Assembly: GCF_000283155.1 (NCBI RefSeq)
Contig: NW_004454159.1
Span: forward strand, 16,112,188-16,176,187
Length of the DNA: 64,000 nucleotides
Reading direction: 5' to 3'
Origin: Ceratotherium simum simum
Lineage: Eukaryota > Chordata > Mammalia > Perissodactyla > Rhinocerotidae
Positions 35,889 through 47,564 of the stretch are shown in pieces (positions within the stretch are counted from its first letter, which is position 1; the number at the start of each line of letters is the position of its first letter). Below the pieces are notes generated by a model. It ran no database searches. It was given only the letters and a program-made list of their open reading frames with translations, and was not told where the DNA came from. The position numbers and the translations under genes were made by a program.

Positions 35889-38800
35889 CTTCAATCTCTT
35901 TAAATTATAAATTTTCCCTAGATAGAAGATATATACACATAGTATGGGCCCTCATTCTTTTTAAGCTAATATATTTCTGCTATGTTCAATCATACCAGCC
36001 AAATGCATTTGACTACTTTGGGTAATTCAAACATTTTTGAAATTCAATTTTTTAATCTATCTGGGGGGCAACAGATAAGAATCTCAGGAGATCTTAGAAA
36101 TAAAAATGATCGCAACGCAAAAAATGTCCCATTCTCTGGCAGTGCAAAGAGACAGAGGCAAAACAATTTGATAGTCAATTTGGGGATTTTGTGCATGGTT
36201 TAGCAGACAGCTGTTGTCTCCAGATAGAATGGTGAGCAGCAAGTTGTGTAAATGCTCAATGGATGTATCTAAACAACATAAAAGAAAATCTTTCTTGAGG
36301 AAAAGAATCATATTTATCATTGAGTAATTTCTTTAGTATGACCAGCTTACTCAGAGACAAGCATGTTTTCAAAGTAAATATTCCTATAAAGCAAAATATT
36401 TCTTCTTTGGGATATCTTGGGAGAGGTTTCCTCAATATTCAAATGTTTAAAACCAAGCCCACAATCTTTGATTTCTTTAATTCATTGACTGATTCAACAA
36501 TGATAGATTTCAGTGTGTTAGAATCATATTTATTTATGGGGTAGCTGCTCAAATTTTCCTGTTTTAGGGAATTATTTATAATTATAAAAATGATAAGCAG
36601 TTATCTTTTCCAAATATCAATAGACTTGTACACCTAATTAGAAAATAATTCTGAATAGAAATGCTAATCCATCTCAAGAATAGTTTTCTAGATTATAGAT
36701 AATTTCAGTTTCATTTCAATCTGGAATTTTCTCTACCTAGAAAAAAGTATTTACAAAACTAGTCTTTGAAGCTAATGTAAGCTTTCCCAAAGTGTATTAC
36801 ACTAAATAACGAACTAGCTACATGCTCTGCAAAAGTGATCTTTGGTAAAAGGAAAAAGAAAAGAGAAATACTAAAAGCTGTAATCTTTCTTGGAGATTTA
36901 CCAAGTACAGAAGAATGTTACAGGATCTGAAAAGTCCTACAGCAAGGGCATTTGCTCATCTCTGTTTAACTACAGTATTTCTCATAAATGGAGACCACAT
37001 CCCAAGGAATGAGTTTTCCATGGAATATAATTTTGGGAATGCAAGTCTCAAGAATTGGTAAACTAATACGAATTTAGTCTCACAAAAATAATGACATTCA
37101 GGTCTTCTAATTTTACTAATGTATCTACTTGACAATATATTTTCTTCATTACAGCAGTTCTCATTTTATTCATTCCTTTTATTCTCTGGTTTAGCAGATA
37201 CTTAACATTTTTTTATTTTTACATTTACATAAATACTAGGGTATTTAATTTTGTTATTTGCTCTTGCTGCTAATTATTTCTTTAAATTTGAATGGGAAAT
37301 CCTTCTAACAAATGATTGAGCTTCCCTCTACTAACCTGTAACAACCCACTTAGTTTAGTTGTATTAAAACCAGCAAGCTATACGTATTCTCATTTGGATT
37401 CTGAGAACTCCTGCAAGTTGATTTTAATTGGGGTAGAGTATATGCCAGCATTGGCTCAGTTCAGACATGTAGGAATCCACAGTCCTAAGGTTCTAGCCAG
37501 GCCATGGGGCAAGAAGAAATCTCTCCTGTGGGATTTTTGGAACTGGCTCTTTTTATCCCTTTGACTTAATGCAAAACCATTGGTCTGCGGAGATGCATGA
37601 CTAAAAACGTGGTGTTATCTAGTCACTTAGTTTAGGGTATTCTTGATTGCATTGATCAAGATTTGTTTCTTTAAGTTTCCTTCAATGATTCACTGAGTTT
37701 TCCTTGTGGAAAGAAATGTCCTCCGTGATTATTCATAATTTTATAGTTTTTAGATTCCTCTTCTATTCAACTGGATATAATTGTGGTTTCCTTTTGTGGG
37801 ATAAGTTAAAAATGACTCATACTGCAAGCTTTATATTTACCACTTCTAAACAAAGATATACCACAGTATCTGTATAATTAAATCATCCAAAATGATTTAT
37901 TGTGCTTCCAGCATTATTTTGAATTATATCATCACAAAAAGACTCATAATCTCTTGTCCAAAAGTCTATTAATTATGTCATAATTTGATATGTGGCCAAA
38001 CGATTCATTTCCAAGAATTTTAAAGGACTAAAATAAGTTCAGATTGTAGAGTAAGAATTAAATCTAAAAATAAACTAAGAATAATTACGTGCAATTCCAA
38101 GGTGTTTCGTTTGTCATTAAAATTCACTTGAATAAGTATACACCACTTGTTAATACTGCACAGAAAAGTTAACTCCATAACTTTTAAAGTTACTCCATTC
38201 TGTGTAAAGGGTAGATAAAATAATACTTTTTTATTTGCTCCTCTACTGGCCTCCAATAATGAAAACAAGTTGCAGAAGTTCATATAAAGGCAGAAAGGTC
38301 AAAATCAGATGAAAAATATGGCATTTCATTAAACATAAAGGCCTATGTTATTTTTCAAGCCAGTGTCCTATACTCGGGGCAGCTTAAATGAGTAAGTACA
38401 GATTTATATTACCAGTCAACATATAGGTTCTGTTCTGTTCTCCCAGGAAAGACCCTAAGGCCATATCTACATCAGAGATATAGTCAGAATGTGGCATATA
38501 ATTGTGTCAATGGTTAACCCAAGCCAGAGCAAAGCAACCTCATTGTTTGTGTCCTACTTTGCCAACTTTCTAGTCTCAATGAAATATACACAGGCATCGT
38601 TCACAAAAAGGCTGCATTACATCTTAGAAATCAGAGGTAACAATTTTATGACAGGAGATTTTTCTCTTTGAGTATACTTGGATCTATATTTTTCACTCTC
38701 AAGCTGAGAGCAATTTTTCCACAGTTTACACAAAACCACCAAAACATAAATGCTAGAAATCACATAGGCTGATAACAAATGCAGTGAACACAGTTGGAGA

Positions 38801-40239
38801 CATAAGCCATATTCTTAGCAAGCTTCATTTAGCCAATATTTTACGTTGGCCCAATAGTTGTCAATGACTTTTAGGCAGTGGGAGAACCTGAGAATATATT
38901 TTTCTTTTAACTGATTCTCTAGTGATTCATCCGTATTATCAAAGAAGGAGCAGGGTTTCAGAGCTAGACTTTATGGATAGTCCACTGAATATTCCTGATT
39001 AAAGCCAATCCAAGGCTAAATTTTAAGTCTACTTAGGTTTATCAATAGTTTAAAAATATTAGTAGAATTTGAGTGAAACTGACAGATTAATTGACCTCAG
39101 AGGAGCATGGAAATCCACCCACGACTGCACACATCTTGTTGCTATTTCTGTTCCAGGGCCACAGCTGATAAGAATAAGAGATCTATGTGTTTCCCCTGCC
39201 CATGAATACTTTAATCACTGAAACTTAATCATCACAGCATTATTCCTTTTCTCTGTAATTATTTTGGAATGGTCTTCATTTTAACATGAAAGTGATATCT
39301 TAGGAGTAAAAAAGGAGCGGTGAAATCAATAAAGTTTATGTGGAGCCACTGGTTTTAATTTGTGCACGCTGTTTCAATCTGTTATGCTGAGACATCAGTC
39401 ATAAATGAAGAAGGAGAAAACAGCATTAAGGAAGAGAGCAGACTTATATTTATATAAAGAGAAAAAAACCCTGCAACATACTGGATCTTCTAAATAAGCA
39501 AACCAAGAAACAAACAGGCCAACCAGAAAGGTGAAAAGTCATGGAATAAAGATGAATATTTATTAGAGCTAGCCATTTCTTTCCTTACTCACAAAGGCCA
39601 TGTTCTAGCTGGGTAGCAATGTGGTAACACAACAAAGCCAGGCCAAATACATTTAAAAATTACATACATGTAACTGTGGTAAAATTGAAAAATATATTTT
39701 CAGTTTAGCTCAAAAAACCAAAATCAATGTTTACTGTAATCCGCCAGTTAATTTTGATTTTGCTTAAGATATAATCAAAGGCCACATAATAGGCATATTT
39801 ATTAATCAATAGTAATAGTATTTGTCATGCAAACAGGATTTGCTAGCCATATTTTCATAGGCAGCAATGTAGGAGCTTACAGTTCTGTGTCATAAATTAC
39901 AATAAAACTTGGATCTTCTGTTTTTTGCAATTATAATTTTTATTTTTTTGTAGTTAACTGGGGGTTAACATTTATCACTTAAAATATTTCTATTAATTAA
40001 GTTGGAAAAATATATTTCATTTTCTCTAGTGGTTTTTAAACTTTTTCTTAGAGCAGAATTGTTTCATTTAAGGAAAACATCCAGAATTTCACTAGCCAAA
40101 ATAAACAAATGCGGAGTTCCTAACAATTGAAAGGGAGCAATAGGTGATCTTCCCCACATCCCTCCAACTAGTACTTTCATTTCCTCATCCTATTTTACAC
40201 CTTCAGTGCTAAATGAAGAGTTAATATACATATAGCTTG

Positions 40240-40400
40240 AAAACAACTGTGTTGTCTATTTTCCTTATTTCACTCATGTGGAAACAAAGAGACAAAAGTA
40301 TTCCATGGCTTAGCCAATTTGCCCATCTGCACAATGAGGGAGTCCAAACTGCCCCTCAAGTCTCTTGACTTCCAAGCCATTGTCTTTCCCTATCATCCTA
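40240..40400 (-). mobile_element. MIR SINE fragment, minus strand, diverged
   Basis: ccttatttcactcatgtgga, aacaaagagacaaaag, ttggcttagccaatttgccc-like order and the final gacttccaagccattg fit antisense MIR. Confidence 0.5.
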
Positions 40401-41534
40401 CTCTATTTCTTTCTCTTAGAATTAGGGAAACATAAACCGTGAACATAAAAGAAATTATTTGTGGTTAATATGGAATTCTCTCATCTAAAAGTTGTTTACT
40501 CTGAAGTGTGAAGTTTCCTTATATGGTTCACCAGTTAAAAGCTGCATGGATTGGGCTGCATATTTCCTAATTCTGTAGTCAAGGATTGATTTACACTGTT
40601 TAAAAATGCATCCTTTAAGGAGTCCCACTGTAACTTTAAAAGTAAATTGTGGAAAGAAGAGTATAGTTCACTGAGAGAACTCAGATGTGATGTTAATATG
40701 CAAACTTTTTTTAGAGAGGAAAGGCATAAACAATTGCAAGAAAATAGATTTTAAATGTCATGGATTTCTTTTGGGGCAAGACTGGGCAAGCTGGGTAACC
40801 ACAGTACGTTAAACAATGAAAAGATTTCTTCCAGAATGTCCTTTAGGGTTATTTACGAATAGCCACCACACTCCCGACCATGCCCCAGCAGCCACCACCT
40901 CTTTTTCCTTTATAAAATAAAAGGGAAGGAGAGAGGATTTATTATGTCTCTTTTAACCCCTAGAGTTTTATGACCGCATGATAAAAAGGTATAAAATATC
41001 ACAGCTGAATGTGGCAAGGCAAGGCGCAGGGGATCATTTGATTAATACTTACATTTCTGGAAACTAGTATTTGAGAGCTGTTTTCATCCAGATATGATCA
41101 GAATTTTATCTTAAAACATGGGATTTATTAATACTTTGTAGAGTAAATATGTGAGCTATTTTCTACAGCTCATTCACATATGAGGCTCTATTTTACTCAT
41201 AAATTTTAAGTATTACTATTATCATGAAATTAAACTTACCGTTCACATGCCAAATGAATTATGTTCACTTGATTTGACCAAAGGACTGCAAGAATTCTGT
41301 TCCTTTCCATTTCTTCTATACACAACCCCAAATATTGGTGGGAAAAAGAATGCCTTTTACATAGCAAGATGGGAATTCCCTTTGTTTGGTTCTGTCCCTA
41401 CCTTCCTTAATTATATTTTGAATGTACTTATCTGATAGTATTCTATTTACTAGATAAGTTTTATGCAAAAATATCGTCACCAAGAACTATATCAACAAAA
41501 ACTAGCAACAAAACAACAATAATAGATCGTATTT
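40400..41534. other. Intronic stretch, nothing recognised
   Basis: AT-rich sequence before exon 21. No repeat or gene that I can support. Confidence 0.4.
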
Positions 41535-41628
41535 TTTGAGAGCTTCCTCTGTATCAAAAATGGTGTTAAGTGCTTTATACATTTTATCCTACGTAATATT
41601 TAAAACCTAATACTGAGAATGTACAGAA
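41535..41628 (-). mobile_element. MIR SINE fragment, minus strand, next to an exon
   Basis: tgagagcttcctctgtatca, ggtgttaagtgctttataca and ttttatcctacgtaatattt match the antisense 3' half of MIR. It ends about 10 bases from the ADAMTS18 splice donor at 41637-41638. Confidence 0.65.
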
Positions 41629-41638
41629 TGATTCTCAC

Positions 41639-41791
41639 CTTAGACCAGTCGCCCATTCGCCACACATAGCATTTCGAGTAATCCTCACAGTCCTCAGCCT
41701 CCCTGGGTCTGGTGGAGAGGACACATTTTTTTCTAGGGTTAGTACACCTCACGGTCCGATGACGTACGCCTTTACCACACTTGACGGAACA
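41639..41791 (-). CDS. ADAMTS18: ADAMTS18 exon 21: fourth TSR of the protein, in-frame cassette
   Basis: A 153-base exon (51 codons) with phase 0 at both ends. It encodes [16 protein letters not shown] to [10 protein letters not shown]: the body of one TSR plus the opening strand of the next. Acceptor atcttccag, donor gtgaga. Its first cysteine motif reads CSVKC, so the Ser/Thr used for O-fucose in CxxS/TC is Lys here, unlike the other three repeats in this window. Skipping the exon would keep frame and join VWSE directly to the CSITC of exon 22, removing one repeat cleanly. Residues 219-269 of the joined fragment. Confidence 0.97.
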
Positions 41792-42266
41792 CTGGAAGAT
41801 AACATCAGAGAGTTTGGATAAAGTCAGTGATTAGGACATATAGACTAACAATTAAATTATGTTAAGTATTGGTTCTAATCACCTCTTATAAACCTATCAC
41901 CCATATAAAGGCTAAGTAAAAAAATAATGGATAAGGATAAGGAGAACCCCAGGCTATGCCCCAGTATCAGAGGCCAGATGGAGCTCAGGGCACAGTGCTG
42001 GAGGTGAATGGGTTTCAGGAACCCAGGACCATTATTTCAGAGACTAATATAACAAAGGATTGTTTATGAAAGACAAATAATGTACAACTATCAAAATGTA
42101 AAATACTAAACGATTGACATTGAATTTCTTTACATAATTATATGTAAAAATAACTCACCAATGTCACTGGTGAAAAATTACAATATCTTAGAGAATTTCA
42201 TTTCTCACAAACTTTTCTTAAAGATAAAACAGAGAAAAATCTTAGCAAAAACAAAACAATTTCTTT

Positions 42267-42519
42267 CTTTCTTTTTTTTTTTTTTGTGAGGAGGACTAGC
42301 CCTGAGCTAACATCTGATGCCAATCCTCCCCTTTCTTCTTGAGGAAGACTGGCCCTGGGCTAACATCCATGCTCATCTTCCTCTACTTTATATGGGATGC
42401 CGCCACAGCATGGCTTACCAAGCGGTGCGTTGGTGTGCACCCGGGATCTGAACCTGTGAACCCTGGGCCACTGAAGCGGAGCACGCGTATGTAACTGCTT
42501 GCGCCACCCGGCCAGCCCC
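42267..42519 (-). mobile_element. ERE SINE, minus strand, 14-base target-site duplication
   Basis: aaaacaatttcttt at 42253-42266 and aaaacgatttcttt at 42520-42533 flank it with one change. T run, two modules (gtgaggaggactagccctga and gaggaagactggccctgggc) and head (gccacccggccagcccc). Same orientation as ADAMTS18. Confidence 0.93.
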
Positions 42520-43143
42520 AAAACGATTTCTTTACATAATTATACATACCTAAAAATCATCATTCTAAATGATTGTATGGATTGAGAATATAATCCGATT
42601 CAAAAATAGTTTAGTTCACTTCATAAATAATTGATGTTTGATTGATGGTGGTGATATAACAGGTAGGAAGCACATATGTATAGTCCACCAATCTTTTCCA
42701 GGTGCAACTTACCCTCTCATTTACATTTATGTTCCATATTATGGAATAGGTATGAAGCTTCCCAGTTTTACAAAGGTACATATCACTGATTATCTGGACA
42801 CAGGGACCAAAACAGCATTGGGCAGGAGAGGGGAGAGGGAGAAAGGGATGAGAGAGATGAGAAAACTTGAAAATCCAATTTATATTTGTGTCCGATAAAA
42901 AGTCCGAAGAAAGAGTTGAAGGTATACATTTAGCAATGATGTAGTATAGGAGTAACCATGCATATTCCAACAGTTGTGTTCCTAAAAATTTGAGCATGAA
43001 ACTAATGATATTTTAAATATAATAAGTTTTGCACACATGAGTAATTGTCTTATAATTTATGGCTTGTGTTTTAATATGTTGAGTTTTAAAGTTGACTACA
43101 TGATTTGGCATTTTAGTATTCACATTTTTATTTTTTATTTTTA

Positions 43144-43197
43144 TTTTTTGGTGATGAAGATTGGCCCTGAGGTAACATTTGTTGCCAGTCTTCCTCT
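43144..43197 (-). mobile_element. ERE SINE, 3' fragment only
   Basis: Only the tail module is present (tgatgaagattggccctgag to gccagtcttcctc), directly followed by MIR sequence. Truncated at its 5' end. Confidence 0.75.
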
Positions 43198-43204
43198 GTA
43201 GTGC

Positions 43205-43335
43205 GTTAAGTTGGACAGCACTGGGTTCGAATCCCAGCTCTACCACTTAGGTAGGACTTGGGGTAAACTAATTTCTCTGAGCTATATTATAAAATGGTGA
43301 AACTGTTAACTTTCTTGCATTGGTGATTAAAATAA
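43205..43335 (+). mobile_element. MIR SINE, plus strand
   Basis: gggttcgaatcccagctcta, ccacttaggtaggacttggg, gtaaactaatttctctgagc and ataaaatggtgaaactg are in MIR order. The B-box-like ggttcgaatcc is still intact. Confidence 0.8.
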
Positions 43336-43757
43336 ACAATATAATAAATATGAAGTAAAAATAGAGTTCTTGCTCACAGGAAACGACTGTTAAATGTTAA
43401 TATCCTTCTCCTTTCTCTTTTAAGTGTTCAGAGATATTTGAGTCAAATGTGTATTTTAATATGTGCCCACTAAAGAGTATACTGATGTATATAAATGAAA
43501 AAGCAGGGTTCTAAAAAATATATAAAATATACTCTTGATTATGTTACAATATTTACAGAATAAAGAGTAAATACCCGTTTTTTTCTATTTTCAAAATTAT
43601 TCATAATGAGCATATTCAATTTATCATCAGAGAAATCAACAGATGGAAGTGAAAGGGCCATGCATAGAGATTCTGAACAGGATTCAACATGACCTTATAC
43701 AAGCGAAGAGTCAGAGAAAACGGAGGAAATGGAAAAGAACTGGGGCATGTACTGCAC

Positions 43758-43962
43758 CTCAGACCACACTCCTGCCTCCCACACGGTCATGCAGTCCTGG
43801 CCCTCGCAGCGCTGGGCAGAGGCAGGCTCGGGCCCAGAGCAGTCCCTCTCTCGGGCTCTAATCAGAGTTCCATTGCTCAGTTGTTGTGTACAGGCCACTT
43901 GTCTGCTCTGCATCCCTTTTCCACAAGTTCGTGAACAAGGTGTCCATTCTGTCATCATCCAC
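43758..43962 (-). CDS. ADAMTS18: ADAMTS18 exon 20: third TSR of the protein
   Basis: 205 bases: one base completing an Arg codon, then 68 codons. It encodes WMMTEWTPCSRTCGKG to CEGQDC, one TSR with the O-fucose motif CSRTC, then MTVWEAGVWSE, which opens the next repeat. NGT (in QQLSNGTLIR) is an N-glycosylation sequon. The acceptor is ctttacttctag and the donor gtgcag. Phase 2 at its start, phase 0 at its end. Residues 151-218 of the joined fragment. The plus-strand frames that overlap it are shadows. Confidence 0.97.
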
Positions 43963-44319
43963 CTAGAAGTAAAGCAAGAGTCACTGGAACAAGTTAAAAG
44001 ATATCTACCTACTATATATTTTGACATGTCTAGAGTTAACAGAACACAGTAACTTGATGCCTTTTTTTTTGACTAACATTACAGTTTTCTCTAAGACACT
44101 CATGGTTTCTATTGTTTTGAATTCTCCAAATTTCTTATCTCAGAAAGAAATTGCTCTTATTAGAATCTCTAAGTATATATTAGATTCTGTTCAAATCATA
44201 CTGCATGCTTTGCCTGTTGCAGCTCATCATTTTGCCATATTGAGATACCTAATAAGTGAAAAATCGCTAATAAACATGAGTTATTCCTATTCTTTGTGTT
44301 TTAAATCGTCATGATAACT

Positions 44320-44440
44320 CCATTGTTAGGTACTTCAACTATCATGGCCATTGACAGAAAGGGAAACCAAGGCAAGGAAAGGTTCAAAAACTTACCAAAG
44401 GTCACAAGGTTGTGGATTGAAATTGAACTGAGGCTGGAGA
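44320..44440 (-). mobile_element. MIR SINE fragment, minus strand
   Basis: attgacagaaagggaaacca, aggcaaggaaaggttc, cttaccaaaggtcacaaggt and gattgaaattgaactgaggc are in antisense MIR order. Confidence 0.75.
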
Positions 44441-45079
44441 CTACCTCATGATGAGACATGGTACCTTGCAGGTACCAGCAAGGTAACAGAAGCCTGTCAT
44501 TGAGAATGCTCTCTTCCCTGGAGGAAGCAATCACTAATGCATTCTGCCTATCACTTGCAACAAGATTTCTGAGTCTGGGACATACCCTTCAGATAGAGCT
44601 ACATACAATTCTTTAGGCTGGCCACTGTCTAGTTGCAATGTGATCATAGACATTGGAGTGACAGGCTCACAGGGCTAAACGTAAAGTGACCTCATTCTAG
44701 AGATCCTCTGGACTCCAATATTATTTTTGGATATCACTAATTCAGTGATTCGGCCAATACATACTATATATTTTAATACCTAGATAGAGATTCTTTTCCC
44801 AAAAAATCATCAGGGCAGTGATGTGTATCTGTCATTTCCATTTCTAACGAATTGGGATCTACCCTAAGGACCACTAATTTAAACACCTCCCCAAATTTAT
44901 TTCAGGAAGGAACCAAGGCCTATGCCAGAAAAGTGATTCATGAAATTTGGTGTTTGTATGATTCCTGTCAATAAAACCTGATCTGCATTTCCTCATTATT
45001 TGGACAACCTTATAGGGGGATCTAAATCCTCCACGAAATTATCTGCACAATCCTATTTCAGCACAGTGCAGAGCAGTCA

Positions 45080-45225
45080 GAAGCCCTGAGCTTAATTCTG
45101 GGTTCTTTACTAGCTGTGCACATTCTTGTAACAATACTTAACAGCTGTTAAGTTTCCATTTTCTCATTTGTGAAAGTGTTTATTATACTCTCAGACCTAC
45201 AATAGACACTCAGTATATAGTACAC
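45080..45225 (+). mobile_element. MIR SINE fragment, plus strand
   Basis: ctgggttctttactagctgt, gttaagtttccattttctca and tttgtgaaagtg fit MIR sense order. Confidence 0.6.
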
Positions 45226-45309
45226 ACTATATATGTTACAATATATTTATAAATGATTTAGACTTATTCATGTATTTTTCTAGCTTAATCTCTCATTTGT
45301 TTAGAAAAT

Positions 45310-45670
45310 AAACCATATGCTCAGCTTGTTCCCCAAACACTTTCTATTTTCACCTCATGGCATTTGTTTATGGAACGTCCGCTGTCTAGATCCTTGCCAG
45401 CCAGCTCCAAGTCCCTCCCTCCTAGAAGGGCTTCTCCACACAACCACAGGGATTGTGTTCTCCTCTGCCCTCTGTCACCTGGCTGTGGCACCCACACAAC
45501 ACTTATTAGATATTCCCTAGGGAATCAGAAGGGCTCACAGGCTACCTACAGACTTTTACCTTCTTTTCCTTAGCATATAATCTCTTCAAAGGCAGAGATC
45601 AATGCCTTATTCTTCTTTGCACCCATAACACTTTTCACGCAATAGTCTTTCATTAAACATTTCTTGAAAT
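45310..45670 (+). mobile_element. L2 3' end, plus strand
   Basis: The sequence runs through tgttccccaaacactttcta, tcacctcatggcatttgttt, gggcttctccacacaac, aatctcttcaaaggcagaga and ctttcattaaacatttcttg, the L2 terminal order (gagggcaggga then gctcaataaatatttg). Confidence 0.7.
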
Positions 45671-47321
45671 GGAATTAGTTTCTCTCTATAGTTTACAGAA
45701 ATAACCTCAAGTCTTCCAAATTAACTTAAGCCCAAATGTTCTTGGCAATGATCCAAGTTTGTCACATTATCATGCAACCCAATTTTCTCATCTGTACAGT
45801 CTGTACAATGGTTTAATTCTAAATGATTCTATGCTTCTATTTCTGAAAAAGAAAAAAAAATCATGATAACATTTGTACTCCAGTATTGCCTCTAACAAAG
45901 TTCTTGTCTGCTGGTCTATGAAGTATGACGTGGACCGACCATTTTGCTTTGTAGTCCCCTAGTGGCTTTTCCCTAAAGTGAATATTTATCTTCTAAATTT
46001 ATTTTAGTTTCTGCTTCATCTTTCTGCACAAGGATACCCAGGCTATAAGCACAATTTAAACCCATCTATGTACCTTTCCCCTCAACTATGGAACCCAGAA
46101 GACACTACCGAAAAGAGAAATCTTTGCAATTTCATGGAATCTCATGTTTTTTAAATAAAATAAATTTTAGCTATCCTTAGTGTAATGATAAAAATTACTT
46201 TTTCCATTCCTTGTGGAAACTGCTCAAAAATAAGAACTAAAATTTAAAATGTATTCTAATGAGAGAAAACATTTTGTATTTTAGAATTCATCTAATTTGA
46301 AATTATCCCATTTCCTTATCTTTAAGATTCCTTCCTATAAGGCTATTTACTAGTACATTAATATATTTCATATTTGCCTCGCAGGGTTCCATCAGGCTGT
46401 TTGGTGACTTTTTCAATAAATGTGAATGGAAATTAGAATGTTTCTTACTAGGGCGGGGGAAAAGAAGAGGCAGGAGAAATGAAGGTTGTGCTACGCCAGT
46501 AGGTCTTGGAAAGTTTTCCTGTGATGACCCCTAATAATTGCCCATGTCATTTCTTACTTTCCAATATTTTGGTTAACCTCACTGACATCGTTTCTTGGTG
46601 GTTCAAAATATACTGCCTCCTTTTCCAAGGGAAGGAAGATAATAATCTCTAACAAAAAGACTTACAGTCTCCAGCTGCAAAAATTTCTCACTCAGAAATG
46701 TACTGACCTTTTAAATTTTTAAAACTATTCATTTTACCAAGTCATTATAGAGGCATTTTTCCCCAAGATAGCTGAGGTCAGTGAATGAACAATAACTCGT
46801 GTGTATTGTACACTCTGATCTTCCAGAGACCAAGTTAGGAAGTGACAAATATGCTCTAGTCCTCAAATCCAGCTCATTCAAGATTCCTGATGTATCAGGA
46901 AATGCCACTGCTCTTTCATCCAAATGGAAAAGTTATATGGCACGTAAAACAAATGGTGTTTTGAAATATTTTAATAAATTATTTAAGACAAGATAAATTA
47001 GCAAGCATAGCATTTTAATATATATTAAAAGAGATTAAGAGAAAGATAATTCTTAGGAATAGTAATAACAAAAAGGATCCAGGTTTTTTAGCTAACAGGG
47101 TAAAGGCCGAAAACTCTGCTTCTATATCTGCCCAGCACTGAATGGAAAGGACCCAGGGACCTGACTGTAGGTAACAATAACTCCCTAGGTCACCCTTCCT
47201 GTTGATTACTACACTGCCTCATAAAAAAGCTGAATTAGTTCATCTACTTAATGGAGTTAGCCTGAAAAGCATATAGCCAGGCAAATGCAATGGGTATAAC
47301 ATTATTGAAAGTATATTCATG

Positions 47322-47564
47322 GGGCCGGCCCGGTGGCGCAAGCGGTTAAGTGCGCGTGCTCCGCTGCGGCGGCCCAGGGTTCGCTGGTTCGGATCCTGGG
47401 CGCGTACCGACGCACTGCTTGGCAAGCCATGCTATGGTGGCATCCCATATAAAGTGGAGGAAGATGGGCACAGATGTTAGCCCAGGGCCGTCTTCCTCAG
47501 CAAAAAAAGAGGAGGATTGGCGGATGTTAGCACAGGGCTGACTGCCTCACAAAAAAAAAAAAAA
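47322..47564 (+). mobile_element. ERE SINE, plus strand, young: perfect 15-base target-site duplication
   Basis: Complete copy from gggccggcccggtggcgcaa to a 14-base A run. gaaagtatattcatg flanks it exactly at 47307-47321 and 47565-47579. The tRNA-like head keeps an A box (ggtggcgcaagcgg region) and a B box (ggttcggatcc, 47386-47396). Of all the copies in the window this looks the most recent. It is antisense to ADAMTS18, in an intron. Confidence 0.96.
47386..47396 (+). promoter_or_regulatory. Pol III B box in the young ERE
   Basis: ggttcggatcc matches the tRNA B-box consensus ggttcgaatcc with one change, at the expected distance of about 50 bases from the A box. Confidence 0.65.

Larger units (their letters stand above)
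34700..40240. other. Intronic stretch with few recognisable repeats, no gene
   Basis: It holds a short antisense MIR at about 35005-35115 and a TA/CA-rich simple repeat at 35780-35888. The rest is AT-rich sequence that I cannot assign. No exon candidate with splice sites and family similarity. Confidence 0.45.
21872..41638 (-). other. ADAMTS18: ADAMTS18 intron between exons 21 and 22 (19.8 kb, phase 0)
   Basis: By far the largest complete intron in the window. It holds two EREs (22663 and 26472), L2, MIR and MER5A copies, an L1M 3' UTR piece and, at about 27600-32300, a long repeat-poor stretch. No exon-like open block with splice sites was seen inside it. Confidence 0.85.
41792..43757 (-). 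other. ADAMTS18: ADAMTS18 intron between exons 20 and 21 (2.0 kb, phase 0)
   Basis: It holds the ERE at 42267, an ERE fragment and a MIR near 43144-43335, and AT-rich sequence. The minus-strand 128-codon frame at 42611-42997 has no family features. Confidence 0.85.

Noticed and set aside
42611..42997. Minus-strand open frame of 128 codons in an intron
   Set aside because: No domain similarity, no splice sites that fit the phases of the neighbouring exons, and AT-rich composition.
43689..44052. Plus-strand frames opposite ADAMTS18 exon 20
   Set aside because: They are shadows of the minus-strand exon, whose translation is a clear TSR.
47322..47400. Possible tRNA gene (A and B boxes present)
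   Set aside because: This is the tRNA-derived head of an ERE SINE; the sequence continues into the SINE body and A tail and is bounded by a target-site duplication. The same holds for the other ERE heads.
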